In this document: positions 1 through 11,154 of the stretch, one piece after another
How positions within the stretch are numbered: position 1 is the first letter of the stretch
Layout: the number at the start of each line of letters is the position of its first letter
Assembly (NCBI GenBank): GCA_038380435.1
Contig: JAWZYU010000009.1
Location: 69,221,901-69,285,900 of the forward strand
DNA from: Ryuthela nishihirai
Taxonomy: Eukaryota > Arthropoda > Arachnida > Araneae > Heptathelidae
DNA: 64,000 nucleotides
Reading direction: 5' to 3'
Made by a program: the position numbers and the translations under genes
Notes under the pieces: model-generated
What the model saw: only the letters and a program-made list of their open reading frames with translations
What the model was told of the DNA's origin: nothing
Database searches by the model: none

Positions 1-134
1 TTCTGTCGTAGATGTCATGATATAACGTACTTAAAACACATTACTTGAAAACATAGAAGCCCATAGCCTGTAACCAATAGTTTCATAAGCAAAAGAACCT
101 TCTGGAAGTTTAAATTTACATAAGATCAAAAGGT

Positions 135-521
135 TGGGTTGGGTTGTTTTACCTCTGAGCGGCACTTTTTTGCACACCATGGGCTAAATGGCCAGGTCAC
201 ATGGACCCCAAAGGCTCAGAGAAGGTTGGGGGAGGGGACCCACTGGAACAGCTGTTGGGAGACAGATGGTAGTCTCCCGTCAAGGCCATCCAGCGTGTTC
301 TTTAACGTGCACAGGGTATTACTCTCCCGCACATGGGACCACGGTTTAACGTCCCATCCGACGGACGGCGGCCTTTCCAAACCCATCGGTGTCCCCTACT
401 GACCGTGGGCAGGGCGGGGAATTTTGCGGAGATAAATCTCAACGCTGACCCAGCTGGGACTCGAACCTGGGAACTACAGATTACGAGCCTGGCGCGCTAC
501 CGACTGAGCCACCCCCGCCCC
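135..521 (-). mobile_element. SINE-A copy, full length
   Basis: This is a tRNA-derived retroposon read on the minus strand. The tRNA-like head, with box A TGGCTCAGTCGG and box B GGTTCGAGTCC, lies at the right end, and the GTAAAACAACCCAACCC tail at the left. The body contains the family hallmark CACGTTAAAGAACACGC. An 11 bp target-site duplication, GATCAAAAGGT, is exact at 124-134 and 522-532, so both ends are defined. It resembles the copies at 24817, 28633, 30203 and 54591 closely, which implies recent insertion. Boxes A and B form the internal RNA polymerase III promoter in such elements; activity here is inferred. Confidence 0.93.
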
Positions 522-545
522 GATCAAAAGGTAATTAACACTTTA

Positions 546-926
546 AGGTTGGGTTCTTTTACCTCTGAGCGGCACTTTTTTGCACACCATGGTCTAAATG
601 GGCAGGTCACAAGGACCCCGAAGGCTCAGAGAAGGTTGGGGGAGGGGACCCACTGGAACAGCTGTTGGGAGACAGATAGTAGCCTCCCGTCAAGGCCTTC
701 CAGTGTGTTCTTTAACGTACTCAGGGTATGGCTCTCCCGTACACGGGGCCACAGCTTAAGGTACCATCCAACAGACGGCGGCCTTTCCTAGCGCATCGGT
801 GTCCCCTACTGACCATGGGCAGGGCGGGGAATTATACGGAGACAAATCTCAACGCTGACCCAGCTGGGACTCGAACCTGGGAACTACAGATTAAAAGCCT
901 GGCGCACTACCGACTGAGCCATCCCC
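546..926 (-). mobile_element. SINE-A copy, full length
   Basis: Minus-strand SINE-A with its own exact 13 bp TSD, AATTAACACTTTA, at 533-545 and 927-939. It sits 13 bp beyond the right TSD of the preceding copy, so the two SINEs arose by independent insertions into adjacent sites rather than by tandem duplication. It is somewhat more diverged than its neighbour, for example in the region matching the body between 740 and 830. Confidence 0.93.
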
Positions 927-1232
927 AATTAACACTTTAGGTCAGGTAGTTGTATCAATTTGCAGAGATGATGCGTTGTTTGGGTTAATCTCGACCTTTA
1001 AAAAAAATGCTAAATATACTGTCAACTTTTCACTTCTTAACAAGCTCAAAGCTTCTATTATTTTGGATCTCAAAACCAGTGGCTTCTTGGCTAAATCAGA
1101 TTGGATAATACTGGTACACCAGAAAAGCTCAGAGTATTACTTTTGTCAAATTATGGTTTATTTTATTTTCTCATTTATATCATTCACTGAACATCAATAA
1201 CAAGAACTACCCTTATTTTAATTATTCGTAAG

Positions 1233-2802
1233 AGATAGTAATAATTTAAACTGGCAACCAAATTTTGCCTTACGTCTAATATACTTGAAAATTTAGCAAT
1301 CCTCTCTTTGAGGCATTTCATTGTTCAACACCTACATAAGGTATGAATAATGTTTTTTTTATCTGGTTTTCAAAAAAAACCCGAGATAATGTATTCATTT
1401 TGTCGTCTGTCCATTTGTAGACCTCCAACTTTTTTTTTTGTTTTTAGAAACAAATTAATTTTTTTTTTCAGTTGGATAGGTATTGATGAAATATTACGAC
1501 TCCATCTGGCGGTGGAAAAAGTTGAAAATTGCAATATTTTAAACGAATATTGCAAACGATATAGTATTTATGCTAGAAATTTGAAATTTTGGTGGTGGAA
1601 AGTGAGTTATGAAGTTTCCATTGGCAACAGTGAGTTCCCCCTTTAGAGGGCGGGTAGGAAAAATGCACCATTTTGTTTTAAAAGGTTATTGTAAAATTCA
1701 TTTTTCAGTTTGGTTGGTACTAATGAAATATTATAATTCGCAGTTTTCAAATCTTTGCGTAGTTATAATTTGCATCGTTAGAGATCACTAAATGTGAAAA
1801 CTGCAAAACTTTTAAAGAATATTGCAAAGTTATTTGTTTATGGTAGAAATCTGAAATTTCTGATATTTCTTGACACTCTATAACAGAAATTTCAAATTGT
1901 TACCATTTTAAAAAGAATATTGCAAAAGATACAATTAGGCTAGAAATTTAAAATTTTGGTGGGAGAATTAAGTTTTTTGTTTACCTACTCTTTCACTCCT
2001 TAAAAGTTTTAATTTGAGCTAATGGATGATGAGGGAAAATGGAAATAGTAATGATGCAGCGGAAAACGTTTTTGTGTTTTATTCCTTAAATTTAAAAAGT
2101 TGTTTTTCCTCACACCCGTCTGAGAAAATAGGGCATATTGATGCTGTCAGTGAAACATTTCTTGACATCTTCACTGACAGCATCAATCTGCCCTCTTTTC
2201 TCAGAGGGATGTGAGAAAAGCAACTTTTTAAATTAAAGGAATAAAACACCAAAACGTTTTCCGCTGCATAATTACAAACAAATCATTACTATTTCCATTT
2301 TCTCTCATCATCCATTAGCTCAAATTTAAACTTTTAAGGAGTGAAAAAGTAGGCAAACGAAATACTTAATTCTCCCACCAAAATTTCAAATTTCTAACCT
2401 AAATGTATCTCTTACAATATTCTTTTAAAATGTTGCAATTGTCTGCATTTTGCATCGTCATCGGAATCAATTTAAACTCTGAGAGGTTCGTAAAAGTGCG
2501 AATCGTATTATTTCATCAATATCTATCCAACCGAAAAAAGATTTGTAATTAATCTCTAAAAACAAGAAAATTGAATGTCCACAGACGGACAGACGACAAA
2601 ATGAACACATTAACTCATTTTGTTTAAAACGAGATGTAAATAATAATATTCAAATGTTATACCTTATGGACGAGTAGTCAATGAAATTCCTCAAAGAAAT
2701 GATTGCAAAATTTACAAAAATATTAGACACTGTAAAATTTACAAAAATATTAGACACTGCAAAATTTAGTTGCCAGTTTAAGTTGTTACTATTTAGAAAG
2801 AA
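1233..2802. repeat. Long foldback (inverted-repeat) element, ~1.5 kb
   Basis: Two long arms are reverse complements. The outer ends read AATTTAAACTGGCAACCAAA near 1243-1262 and its near-complement near 2762-2782. The inner arms meet at about 2140-2184, where GATGCTGTCAGTGAA (2140-2154) faces TTCACTGACAGCATC (2170-2184). The left arm is longer because it carries extra copies of a block ending in GCTAGAAATTTGAAATTTTGG (about 1549-1603, 1820-1862 and 1919-1969). The right arm contains a 27 bp direct duplication at about 2704-2757. No transposase is visible. A related fragment lies at 13755-14075, so this is a repeat family. Confidence 0.85.
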
Positions 2803-4467
2803 AACGTGTAATATTATGCCAATGCATTATTCTCTCTTGCAGATTAGCTATTAGCTTTTCTAGACATCTGTAAATAGAAGTTATTTATCTGCAATGTTTG
2901 AATAGGTAAATGATTTTTTTTTAAATGTAACAGGAAACACTTGATAAATCGATCCAGTTCTCTTTTATGAATATCTCATGCTAAAACTCTGAATACCTTT
3001 GGATAAATCTATATTATACATTTCAGAAAATCTTTCAAAACTTAAATAACGCAAACCAAATTTCAAGATCTAATATAGGTTATAGGCAATTTTAACATGA
3101 TGATCATACAGACTTGAAATTTTGAATCTGTAACTAAGCGATATCAAAGATTTCAAAAAATATTTAAATATTTCAGATCTGTTATATTATTTAAGAGCAA
3201 ATAAAAGTCACAGCTTATTTCAATATAAACGAAATACGAAATTCGTATTTAGACGTAATCGATGCCATAGATTTCAAAGGACTGTACAGATTTCGTATCG
3301 ATTTATCCTTGAAACTCAATGAGATATTAGTAAATTCTGTAACAAGTTACAGGAAGTTTTAGTGGAATCTGAAGTACACAACCGACTAGTGTTTTCCTTT
3401 GAGTTCTGGAAATGGGTATAATGGATTCTGATTGGTTCAGAAACTCAAAAATGAATACCCAATAGCTTAAGGAACCCGCTGGATAGCTCTCAGTTTCAAT
3501 GACAGTTGTTAAAAGCTTTATCAACTCATTGACAGTGGAGTGTAGGAGACGTGTTAAAAAAGCTCCTTTATCCCATTAGATACTTGTTAATAGTGTATCC
3601 TTAATTCTCTCCTGCTCTGTGGATTCCTTTTCACACCAGTAAGCCACTAAATACAATGAAAGGAAAAAGTTAAGATAGGGGAAACTCAACCGAAATAAAT
3701 GAAAATTTTATTCTTACACTAAATATTTATCATGATCTCCCATTTATCCCTACAAATACTAATTTTTTGCTAAATATATTACTACCATTCTCTTTAGCGA
3801 GAGGTATCAACTATTATTTTTATTACTTCATTGCGGTTTTTATAGGGATATCAACAAATGAAAGCAAGCCAAGAAAAGTTTGCCAGAAACAATCTCAGTA
3901 AGAACTGGATATTTTTTCCATTCTCTCTCTTGATGCTATGTCATGTCCCATTACATGTTTGATCATAACTCGCGTGTGTGGCACATTATAACAATGAGGC
4001 GAATGTAAAGCAAAAAGAAAAGATTTTCCTCCCTCTCTCATCCGGATTGCGAGTTGCAGCTCTAATGGTGATTATCCCGAAGAAGGAACCCGACTAACCC
4101 TGCTATAAAGCGGAAGGTGATTGGTTGTACGAACCAGAGCGCCACGCTTTCAGAATTCCAATCCTCTGCCCGTAAATAACCAGCTCAAACGGCGAAAGAA
4201 TTTTTTCTTCCCCTCTTTCGATTTATTTTACTTTATTTTGCTTTAGGCGTACGAGAGAAATGATCTCTATGACTTCAGATGCTTAGGAAATGACTTCCTG
4301 CTACCTATTATGTATTAAGATCTGATGGTTTATATTTATAGGAGACATACGTAATGAAACTATGTCATAAGTGTAATTTTATCTACGTTCGAAAGTTGTT
4401 GTTTTTTCAAGCGACGTTTTAATTCACTTCATTTGAATATTTATTTATTAATCTGTTTGTTTCTGGT
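2803..4467. other. AT-rich DNA, no gene recognised
   Basis: There is no long open frame with recognisable protein similarity, no tRNA-like boxes and no strong repeat. The stretch around 4020-4200 is less AT-rich, but I could not assign it. Confidence 0.6.
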
Positions 4468-4670
4468 AAGGTTGGGTTATTTTACCTCTGAGAGACATTT
4501 TTTTTGCACTCGATGGGCTAAATGGTCACATCTTAAAGATCCCAAGATTTCGGAGAAGGTTGTTGGAAGGGTACCCGCAGAACAGCTGTTATGAGATGGA
4601 TGGAAGCCTCCCGTCAAGGCCATAAAGCGTTCTTTTACGTGCACATGGTATGGCTCTTTTGTATGAAGTG
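4468..4670 (-). mobile_element. SINE-A fragment, 3' half
   Basis: Decayed minus-strand copy starting with the tail (GGTTGGGTTATTTTACCTCTG) and running through the body to about the GTGCACATGGTATGGCTC segment, after which similarity stops. The tRNA head is missing. No TSD was found. Confidence 0.8.
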
Positions 4671-5102
4671 GGGTGAATCAGGAATGTAGACATTTAAATT
4701 CAGGAAAGTGACATGGAGTGGAGAGATTCAGGAACTGAGAACGGCTTCACCACTGACAGAATCCAGCAGTTGAGAATCACTACATGAAAAGATTTACATC
4801 GTATGGAACAATAGAAATTCGTCGTAAAATGTCTACATAATCCGCGTTGCAGATATCTGTTTTTTTTTACAAAGGAATCGAATTCTCCATATCCTCAATA
4901 AATTATTACTGCCATTACAAAGAAAAGGAGAAGGTGCCATTATCCATATTCGTAATAAATTTCGCCACTCCATCTGAGGTAAAATTTGATTCAACCAGAT
5001 TCGTTATCTGATACTCTCAGGTTCTGCGTCTTACTGTGCGTCGGTGAAAAAGGCAATATTTAATGGATTTGAGAAGGTCGCAGTTTGGGGAATGAGAATT
5101 TT

Positions 5103-5312
5103 AACCATGGTCCCGTGTGCAGTAGAGCCATAATCTGGGCACTTTAAAGAACACTCTTAAACTCTCATCTTAACTCTCATCCAGAGTGGCCTCAGTGAAA
5201 GCCACTCTGGATGGCCTACACTGAGGTCTTTCGTTTCCTAAAGTTGTCCAGTGCATCCCTTTTCCACAACCTTTTCTGAGATCTTTCAGGCTTTGTGACC
5301 CGATTGGTACCC
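5103..5312 (+). mobile_element. SINE-A fragment, decayed
   Basis: Plus-strand fragment beginning near the CATGGTCCCGTGTGCAG segment and ending near TTTGTGACCCG. It holds an internal rearrangement at 5150-5215, where ACTCTCATC and CCAGAGTGGCC are repeated and partly inverted (CACTCTGGATGGCC), giving a small hairpin within the body. Confidence 0.7.
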
Positions 5313-5439
5313 AACCATCGTTTTCGATTTACAAGCACGATCCTTAAACTCCTCTCAAAAAACAAATATTTTGGATAAACAAAATGACGTCAAAAATTAG
5401 TTATATATTCCATATTATAAGCTTATTTTTCAATATATG

Positions 5440-5486
5440 TGTTCACAGTGGAGAGGGAATGAGGGGACCACACATTTGCCGGTGAT
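5440..5486 (+). repeat. Direct repeat, copy 1 of 2
   Basis: A 47 bp block containing CCACACATTTGCCGGTGA that recurs at 6124-6170 with only a handful of mismatches. The 640 bp between the copies has no clear repeat boundary. Origin unknown: the copies could be ends of an old element or the remains of a local duplication. Confidence 0.7.
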
Positions 5487-6123
5487 TATAAGAGCACACA
5501 ATTAATTTCTTTGTTTTTCGTGTGTTTTCATTTTCATTCTAAAGTGATGTAATCTTAGTGATAGCTTCGTCATATATTCCTTGACTCTCATCATTACTTG
5601 CGTCATCAGGCGAGAAACAACACACCTACAGAGAGGATTTGATAAATATATGGTTTGAGAAGACGCAAATGAATTAATTCTATGAGTAACGCATTCGGCG
5701 AACTAAATTACCAAACTTTCTATATGTACAAGCAGCATAGACCTAGAGATTGATTAGATGCATAGGCAGGGTAGTTTCGGACGAAACTCAACGCAGAAGC
5801 AAACTGTTCTGGCAAGCACAGAGAAAATGATGTACTGTGTATCCTCTATTCCCTCTCAGAACATTTGACCCCAGAAGCAACTGGGTAATAGAATGTCATA
5901 GCTACGTACGACTCAATGGTGAGATTAGTTGGGCTTGGCTCTAGAGTCGGCTGGTCCGCCCTGTCGCCGTCGGCTGACGAGTCGTGAAGAGCCACTTGCA
6001 GACAGAACAGTTTGTAACAATTTTCCCGCATGCCCTTAGGTAAAGCTGAACACCATCACGTTTCGTAATCTTTACCTGTCAAACAGATACGAACAGGAGT
6101 TTCTGCTATAGTCGGGGCTTTGG

Positions 6124-6170
6124 TGTGCTCACAGTGGAGGGCGAATGAAGAGGCCACACATTTGCCGGTG
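6124..6170 (+). repeat. Direct repeat, copy 2 of 2
   Basis: Second copy of the 47 bp block at 5440-5486, also containing CCACACATTTGCCGGTGA. Sequence between and around the copies shows no recognised gene. Confidence 0.7.
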
Positions 6171-6916
6171 ACAAATCTTAATAAATTTGTTAATGCTATT
6201 CTCTGTGTGCATGTGGCTTATTGCATTGAGGTTTGGAAAACGGCGGAAATGCTTTTGAGGTTCAGATTAACCTCTTGCAAAATAGATAGAAATAAATATT
6301 TGCTATATAGTTACAAAGAGGTGGCAGAATAATTTATCTGCTGATGTCAATCAATACTAAGTCGGCAGCAAGGATAGGCTGAGAAATTTCACCTGGAGGA
6401 GGAAACATAGAAGAATATGGATTTCTGACAGTGAGGAGGAAAAGTCATGATTTTGAAGTTCACAAATTGCCGTTTTTATTCATTAATTACTTTTTTCTAC
6501 CTTAAGATTCCAATGGGATAATATGAACCTTTCACGCCTTCCCTCATTACTATCCATGAACATTTATAGTTAGTTCAGTGCCAATTTTAGAAAACCATTG
6601 ATTCGGGGGAAAGATATTGTGCACTCAGATAAGAACTCCCAAACAACTTATATCGTTTTAAAATAAATATTTCAACGACTTTATTTTTAATTATATTTCA
6701 CAACACGATTCAAATGCGGTCGATTTAAAACATCGTTTCATTTTACTAATCTTCGGCCTGAAAATATGTTTCGTAAATCATCGTAATATAATTGTAAAAG
6801 TTGCTTATTCACATCAATACTCTTAGAAGTGGATGAACTGCTTAAGTCAATAATACGTCATGCTTAGCTTACAAATTTGGGTACGTAACGAAGCGATGAA
6901 ATCAGAAAAAGGAGCT

Positions 6917-7464
6917 TGGGTTGTTTTACCTCTGAGCGGCACTTTTTTGCACATAATGTGCTAAATGGCCAGGTCACAAGGACCCCGAAGGCTCAGAGAA
7001 GGTTGGGGGAGGAGATCCACTGGAACGGTTGCTGGGAGACAGATGGTAGCCACCCGTCAAGGCCATCCAGCGTGTTCTTTAACGTGCACAAAGTATGGCT
7101 CTCCCGCACATGGGTCAACGGCTTAACGTCCCATCCGACGGACGGCGGCCTTTTCTAGCCCATCGGTGTCCCTACTGACCGTGGGCAGGACGGGGAATTT
7201 TGCTTGCGGAGATAAATCTCAAAGGTGACCCAGCTGGGACTCGAACCTGGGAACTACAGATTACGAGCCTGGCGTGGAATTTTGCTTGCGGAGATAAATC
7301 TCAAAGGTGACCCAGCTGGGACTCGAACCTGGGAACTACAGATTACGAGCCTGGAATTTTGCTTGCGGAGATAAATCTCAACGGTGACCCAGCTTGGGAC
7401 TCGAACCTGGGAACTACAGATTATGAGCCTGGCGCGCTACCGACTGAACCACCCCCTCCCCAGT
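6917..7464 (-). mobile_element. SINE-A copy with triplicated head
   Basis: Minus-strand SINE-A bounded by an exact 9 bp TSD, AAAGGAGCT, at 6908-6916 and 7465-7473. The copy is longer than usual because the segment spanning the end of the body and the box B half of the tRNA-like head is present three times in tandem, beginning at 7194, 7276 and 7353. Only the last unit continues into a complete box A region. The TSD encloses all three units. Confidence 0.92.
7194..7432 (-). repeat. Three tandem 77-82 bp units inside a SINE
   Basis: Each unit starts GGAATTTTGCTTGCGGAG and contains the reverse complement of box B (GGACTCGAACC). Units are almost identical, and the AAAGGTGACC versus AACGGTGACC difference separates units 1 and 2 from unit 3. 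Near identity indicates recent amplification. Confidence 0.92.
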
Positions 7465-7473
7465 AAAGGAGCT

Positions 7474-8394
7474 ACTTATAATGATTAAGAATTAAGGATA
7501 ATAAACCAGAAAGTTGTGTAAATTATAATTTTTTCAACAAAAACAAAAACAGTGTTGCTAACCTAATTTTTTTTAAAGCTGTGTAGCATGGAAAACTTTC
7601 AATTTGTTTAAGACTTAAAATTTGGCTTTTTCAGTTTTATTTTTTAGTTTTTTAAACCGCTTTTTTAACGATTAAAATTTTGCTTAAATTAAACTTCCAA
7701 GTCTATTCCAATAACTGCTACCCATTCTCTGTCTGTTATACATGCAGTATTTGATTCCGGCGAAATACTGCCACCGATTCCGTAATGTGTTAACCACGTC
7801 TAAAAAGAGCAGGTCGATCAAGGCAATCGAAGAAAAAAAGGAGGAACATTCGAGTTTAGTCATACGTATCAATAAAGCACGCGACTGTAACCGTGTATTT
7901 TTTTATTTTGGTTCACGATCTCGTTTCGCAGTCGTTTCACATAAATTCAACACAACCTACTCTTAGTAGAGTTCTTTTTAGCAGAGTTTTTCTATCAAGT
8001 AGCTCTAAAAATCTTATTTCTAATGTTATGGACTGTTAAATGTGATTTTCCCCGTCACATAACGTAGAAGTGTACGAATAAGTCATGATATGCAGTTCAT
8101 CCTCACAATCCACATAACTTCAAATTCGATTGCCAGGTGAATTCTTTGAATGGTTCTTGAACCATGGCGCTCCTAGACAAGTGCCTAATATGTCTTATGG
8201 GAAATTTGTCCTTGATTAATGAAGCAAATTGGTGTCGAAGTCATCAAGTTACCTCAATATGTCGCCAAGCATTACTGGAGTTGCAGCTTTTGCTATTTCG
8301 AAAGCTTAAACTGGTAGTTAATTAAACTTGCGAATATTGTTAAACAATCAGAAAACAATATTTTTAAAAAAATATGTTTTTTTTATTAAGTTGT
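7474..8394. other. AT-rich DNA, no gene recognised
   Basis: Short open frames exist on both strands around 7684-7966, but they overlap each other, resemble no family I know and have ordinary AT-rich composition. No repeats recognised. Confidence 0.5.
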
Positions 8395-8912
8395 GTTGTT
8401 TAACCTTCGAGCAGCACTTTCTTGCAGACAATGAGATAAATGCCAAATCACAACATTTTCTAGGACCCCGAGAACGTTTGTAAAAAGGAATTATGTCTCA
8501 GTTGGCAGCAGTTTGCAGACAGATGGCTGCCTCCCGTCAATGCCAGCCAGCGTGTTTTTTAACATGTATAGGGTTTTGCTGTCCTGCACATGGAGCAGTT
8601 TTGCGGATATAAATCTCAACGCTGGCCCCAGGTGGTACAGTCGCTCAAAAAAGTATCCGAACACTATGGTTGATTACAAAATTCAGAAAAAATATCTGGC
8701 AAAGATTTTTTTTAGAAATTAGTGATCTGGCAACATTCGTGTCACGTGACACGGAGGAGTCAGATCATTAATTTCTAAAAAAAAACGTTGCCAGATATTT
8801 TTTCTGAATTTTGTAATCAACCATAGTGTTCGGATACTTTTTTGAGCGACTGTACTCGAACCTGAGAACTGCAGATTACGAGCCTAGAGCGCTACCGGCT
8901 GAGCCACCCTGG
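8395..8912 (-). mobile_element. SINE-A copy interrupted by a MITE
   Basis: Old, diverged minus-strand SINE-A. The tail side begins GTTGTGTTGTTTAACCTTCG. The head side resumes at 8855 with CTCGAACCTGAGAACTGC and ends in the box A complement CGGCTGAGCCA. The palindromic element 8638-8852 splits it just before box B, so the SINE is the older insertion. Confidence 0.85.
8638..8852. mobile_element. Palindromic TA-flanked MITE
   Basis: A 215 bp element beginning CAGTCGCTCAAAAAAGTATC and ending with the exact inverted terminus, flanked by TA at 8636-8637 and 8853-8854. The arms are reverse complements over about 95 bp each and meet at CGTGTCACGTGACACG, so nearly the whole element can fold into one hairpin. 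TA duplication and size suggest a non-autonomous Tc1/mariner-type element; that class assignment is inferred. A partial copy lies at 37830-37947. Confidence 0.93.
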
Positions 8913-9839
8913 ACACTTTTATTAAATTGAGATAATGATTCAGCAACTCGGCTTTCACATATTCATCGATATCTTCAAAATAAAAAATATTAATTGTCGA
9001 TTGAAGAGCCACTATCCTGTTTGGATTTCTGAATTTAATCGGCAACAAAATGTAGGGTCATTAAAAAAAGCACATAGTTTAAAGAATTGCAATTTATTAA
9101 GTAATTAAGTGGCAACAATAATTTCGTTTCCAAAATGTCAAAAAACTGATAATTATTTGTTTTTTGTGTGTGAGAGAATTTGTTTTCGTCCATTATTATA
9201 ATGACCTCCGACTTTCGGAGGTACTTAAAAGGATATTAAAAGTTTCAAAAGTGGGTAGTATGATAATAATAAAATGAAATCCCGTGTATATTAAAAAGAT
9301 TTTGTATTAGTATTTGTTGAAATAATCGTTGATTTGAGAGAAAACATTAGTTCACTTTCATCGAGAAAAGTTCCTGAAACCGATACGTTGAAGTTTCCTC
9401 CCCTTGCCTTCCCCCACCCTTCCCCCCCAACAAAGACTCCCACTTGTATAACCTACATCTGAACCGGATTAAACGGATTCAACTGATTGAAATGTTTGAT
9501 TTGAGATCATGATCAAAATGTTTGTTCTCATTTAGTGTTCTTCAAATTCCTGAAAATAACGGTGGTATTCATGAAAAATTAAGAAAAAAATAAATAATTG
9601 AATGAAAATTAAATGAAAATTAAATAGCAAAAAATTAAATAGCAAAAAAATTTGCTATTTAATAAATCCCCTAATGTATGTTTTGCTAGTTTCAGTTGAA
9701 CGCAGGCTAAACGTATCATCACCACAAATAAAAAAGAAAAAAAATTCCACATCCAGGAAGAAACTCGGCGTCGAAACCGTAAAAAGTCAAACAAAACTCT
9801 CTCACCACAAGTAAACATAAAAAATTTTACCGAAAAAAA
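8913..9839. other. AT-rich DNA, no gene recognised
   Basis: Holds a C-rich tract near 9408-9430 and a small hairpin at about 9627-9662 where ATTAAATAGCAAA faces TTTGCTATTTAAT. No convincing coding sequence. Confidence 0.5.
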
Positions 9840-10495
9840 AACGAACAGGCCAGCTACCCTGCGTCGTAAATGCTCCGCATTTACCTTAGAGCAACAAAAA
9901 CTAACGCATTTAGGTAAACAGTGTCAGAAACAGCAGCAGACTCTATAGCTTATCTCTATAGCCTCGGCATCTACTTGATTTGGCACGGGTAAGCTGAAAT
10001 AAAAAATCTAGAGCTTGGTGTGGGAGTTAACGTAACGTGTGGAGCGGTGCATGCTCTTACGTACGTCGCTTACGGTTATACTGACAACCGATGCCACTGG
10101 GGCCGGCAAAAACTCACCCTCTTATGTCATACTGACAGCAATGGCCGTCTTCGCGATGTTCAGCCTGTATATGTTCTGTTACAGCGGATTATGGGTGGTG
10201 TAGCAGCTGGTGTGCCATTCCCTTTGGGAAAATGCGTCTCCTGCTCCCGGTCTCGGTACGCTATCATGATCTATGGCCGCAACGTAGGAGATATGACAGT
10301 AACAGAGCAGGAGAAAGTAGCACATCTATTCCCGATAGGGACAAAGGTCTTTCTAGTCTTTTCTTCCGGGTTAGGGTAAAGCCGTCTCGTTGCACGGTAT
10401 GTGATCGCAGAAATCCAAACATTCGCTTTGTTAGTGGATATCTGTTGTTGTTTTTTGTACACATGCGAGTTTGTTTGAGTCTGTTACAACATAAT
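9840..10495. other. GC-richer island with an unassigned open frame
   Basis: Composition here is visibly less AT-rich than its flanks. A plus-strand frame stays open for about 119 codons (10020-10379) but would start at GTG rather than ATG, and other frames of 60-88 codons overlap it on both strands. I recognise no domain. The open length could be a by-product of higher GC. It could be an exon, an untranslated region, regulatory DNA or a decayed repeat. Confidence 0.3.
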
Positions 10496-11154
10496 TGACA
10501 TTCGATATCAAGAGGAATTTAGGATATTAAACAATTCAAATGTTGTATGGGATTAATATGTTGTGGTTAATGCGTAATTATGTAGTTAATATGATGATAA
10601 TATAATAATGGAGATGGTAAAAAGTAGTTGAGATGATAATTGAATAGTAGAAATATAATGAAACAAAGCAGAGGTAAAAACAAAATTAGGGTTATCAGTA
10701 ATCACAATAATAATGAGGAAATAATGGAAAGAATAAATGAAATAATAAAAGTAGAGAATTAAATAATACAAGATAATAATAATTATTAAAACAAATATGG
10801 CTAATATTGAAAGATGAGTATAAAGTTTTGAGGATGAATAAGAAACAACGTTTATACATTAACCCTTTTAGGCGGAAAATAAAAAGGAGGAATAGCTATT
10901 GACACTCCCCACACCATAAGCTTTTATTTGATATATAATTCTTTACAATCAGACACCAGGCTCGGGAGATATGGTGAAACAACTATGATGACAAATCACT
11001 CAAAGACCGACAAATGATCAGAAAATTAAAATAGGAAAACAGCGTAAAAGAACAGCAATAATACAAAACAAAAGTATGATAGTAATGATAATAAAAAGAA
11101 ACGGGGTATAATAAATAAAGAGATAATAATAAAATTAAACGTAGCAATAGCAAG
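10496..11154. other. Very AT-rich, low-complexity DNA
   Basis: Dominated by ATAATAAT-like and purine-rich strings, especially 10560-10800 and 11030-11150. No gene seen. Confidence 0.6.

Noticed and set aside
10020..10379. 119-codon plus-strand protein gene
   Set aside because: It would start at GTG, has no recognised domain, and overlaps comparable frames on both strands in a GC-richer stretch where stops are rarer.
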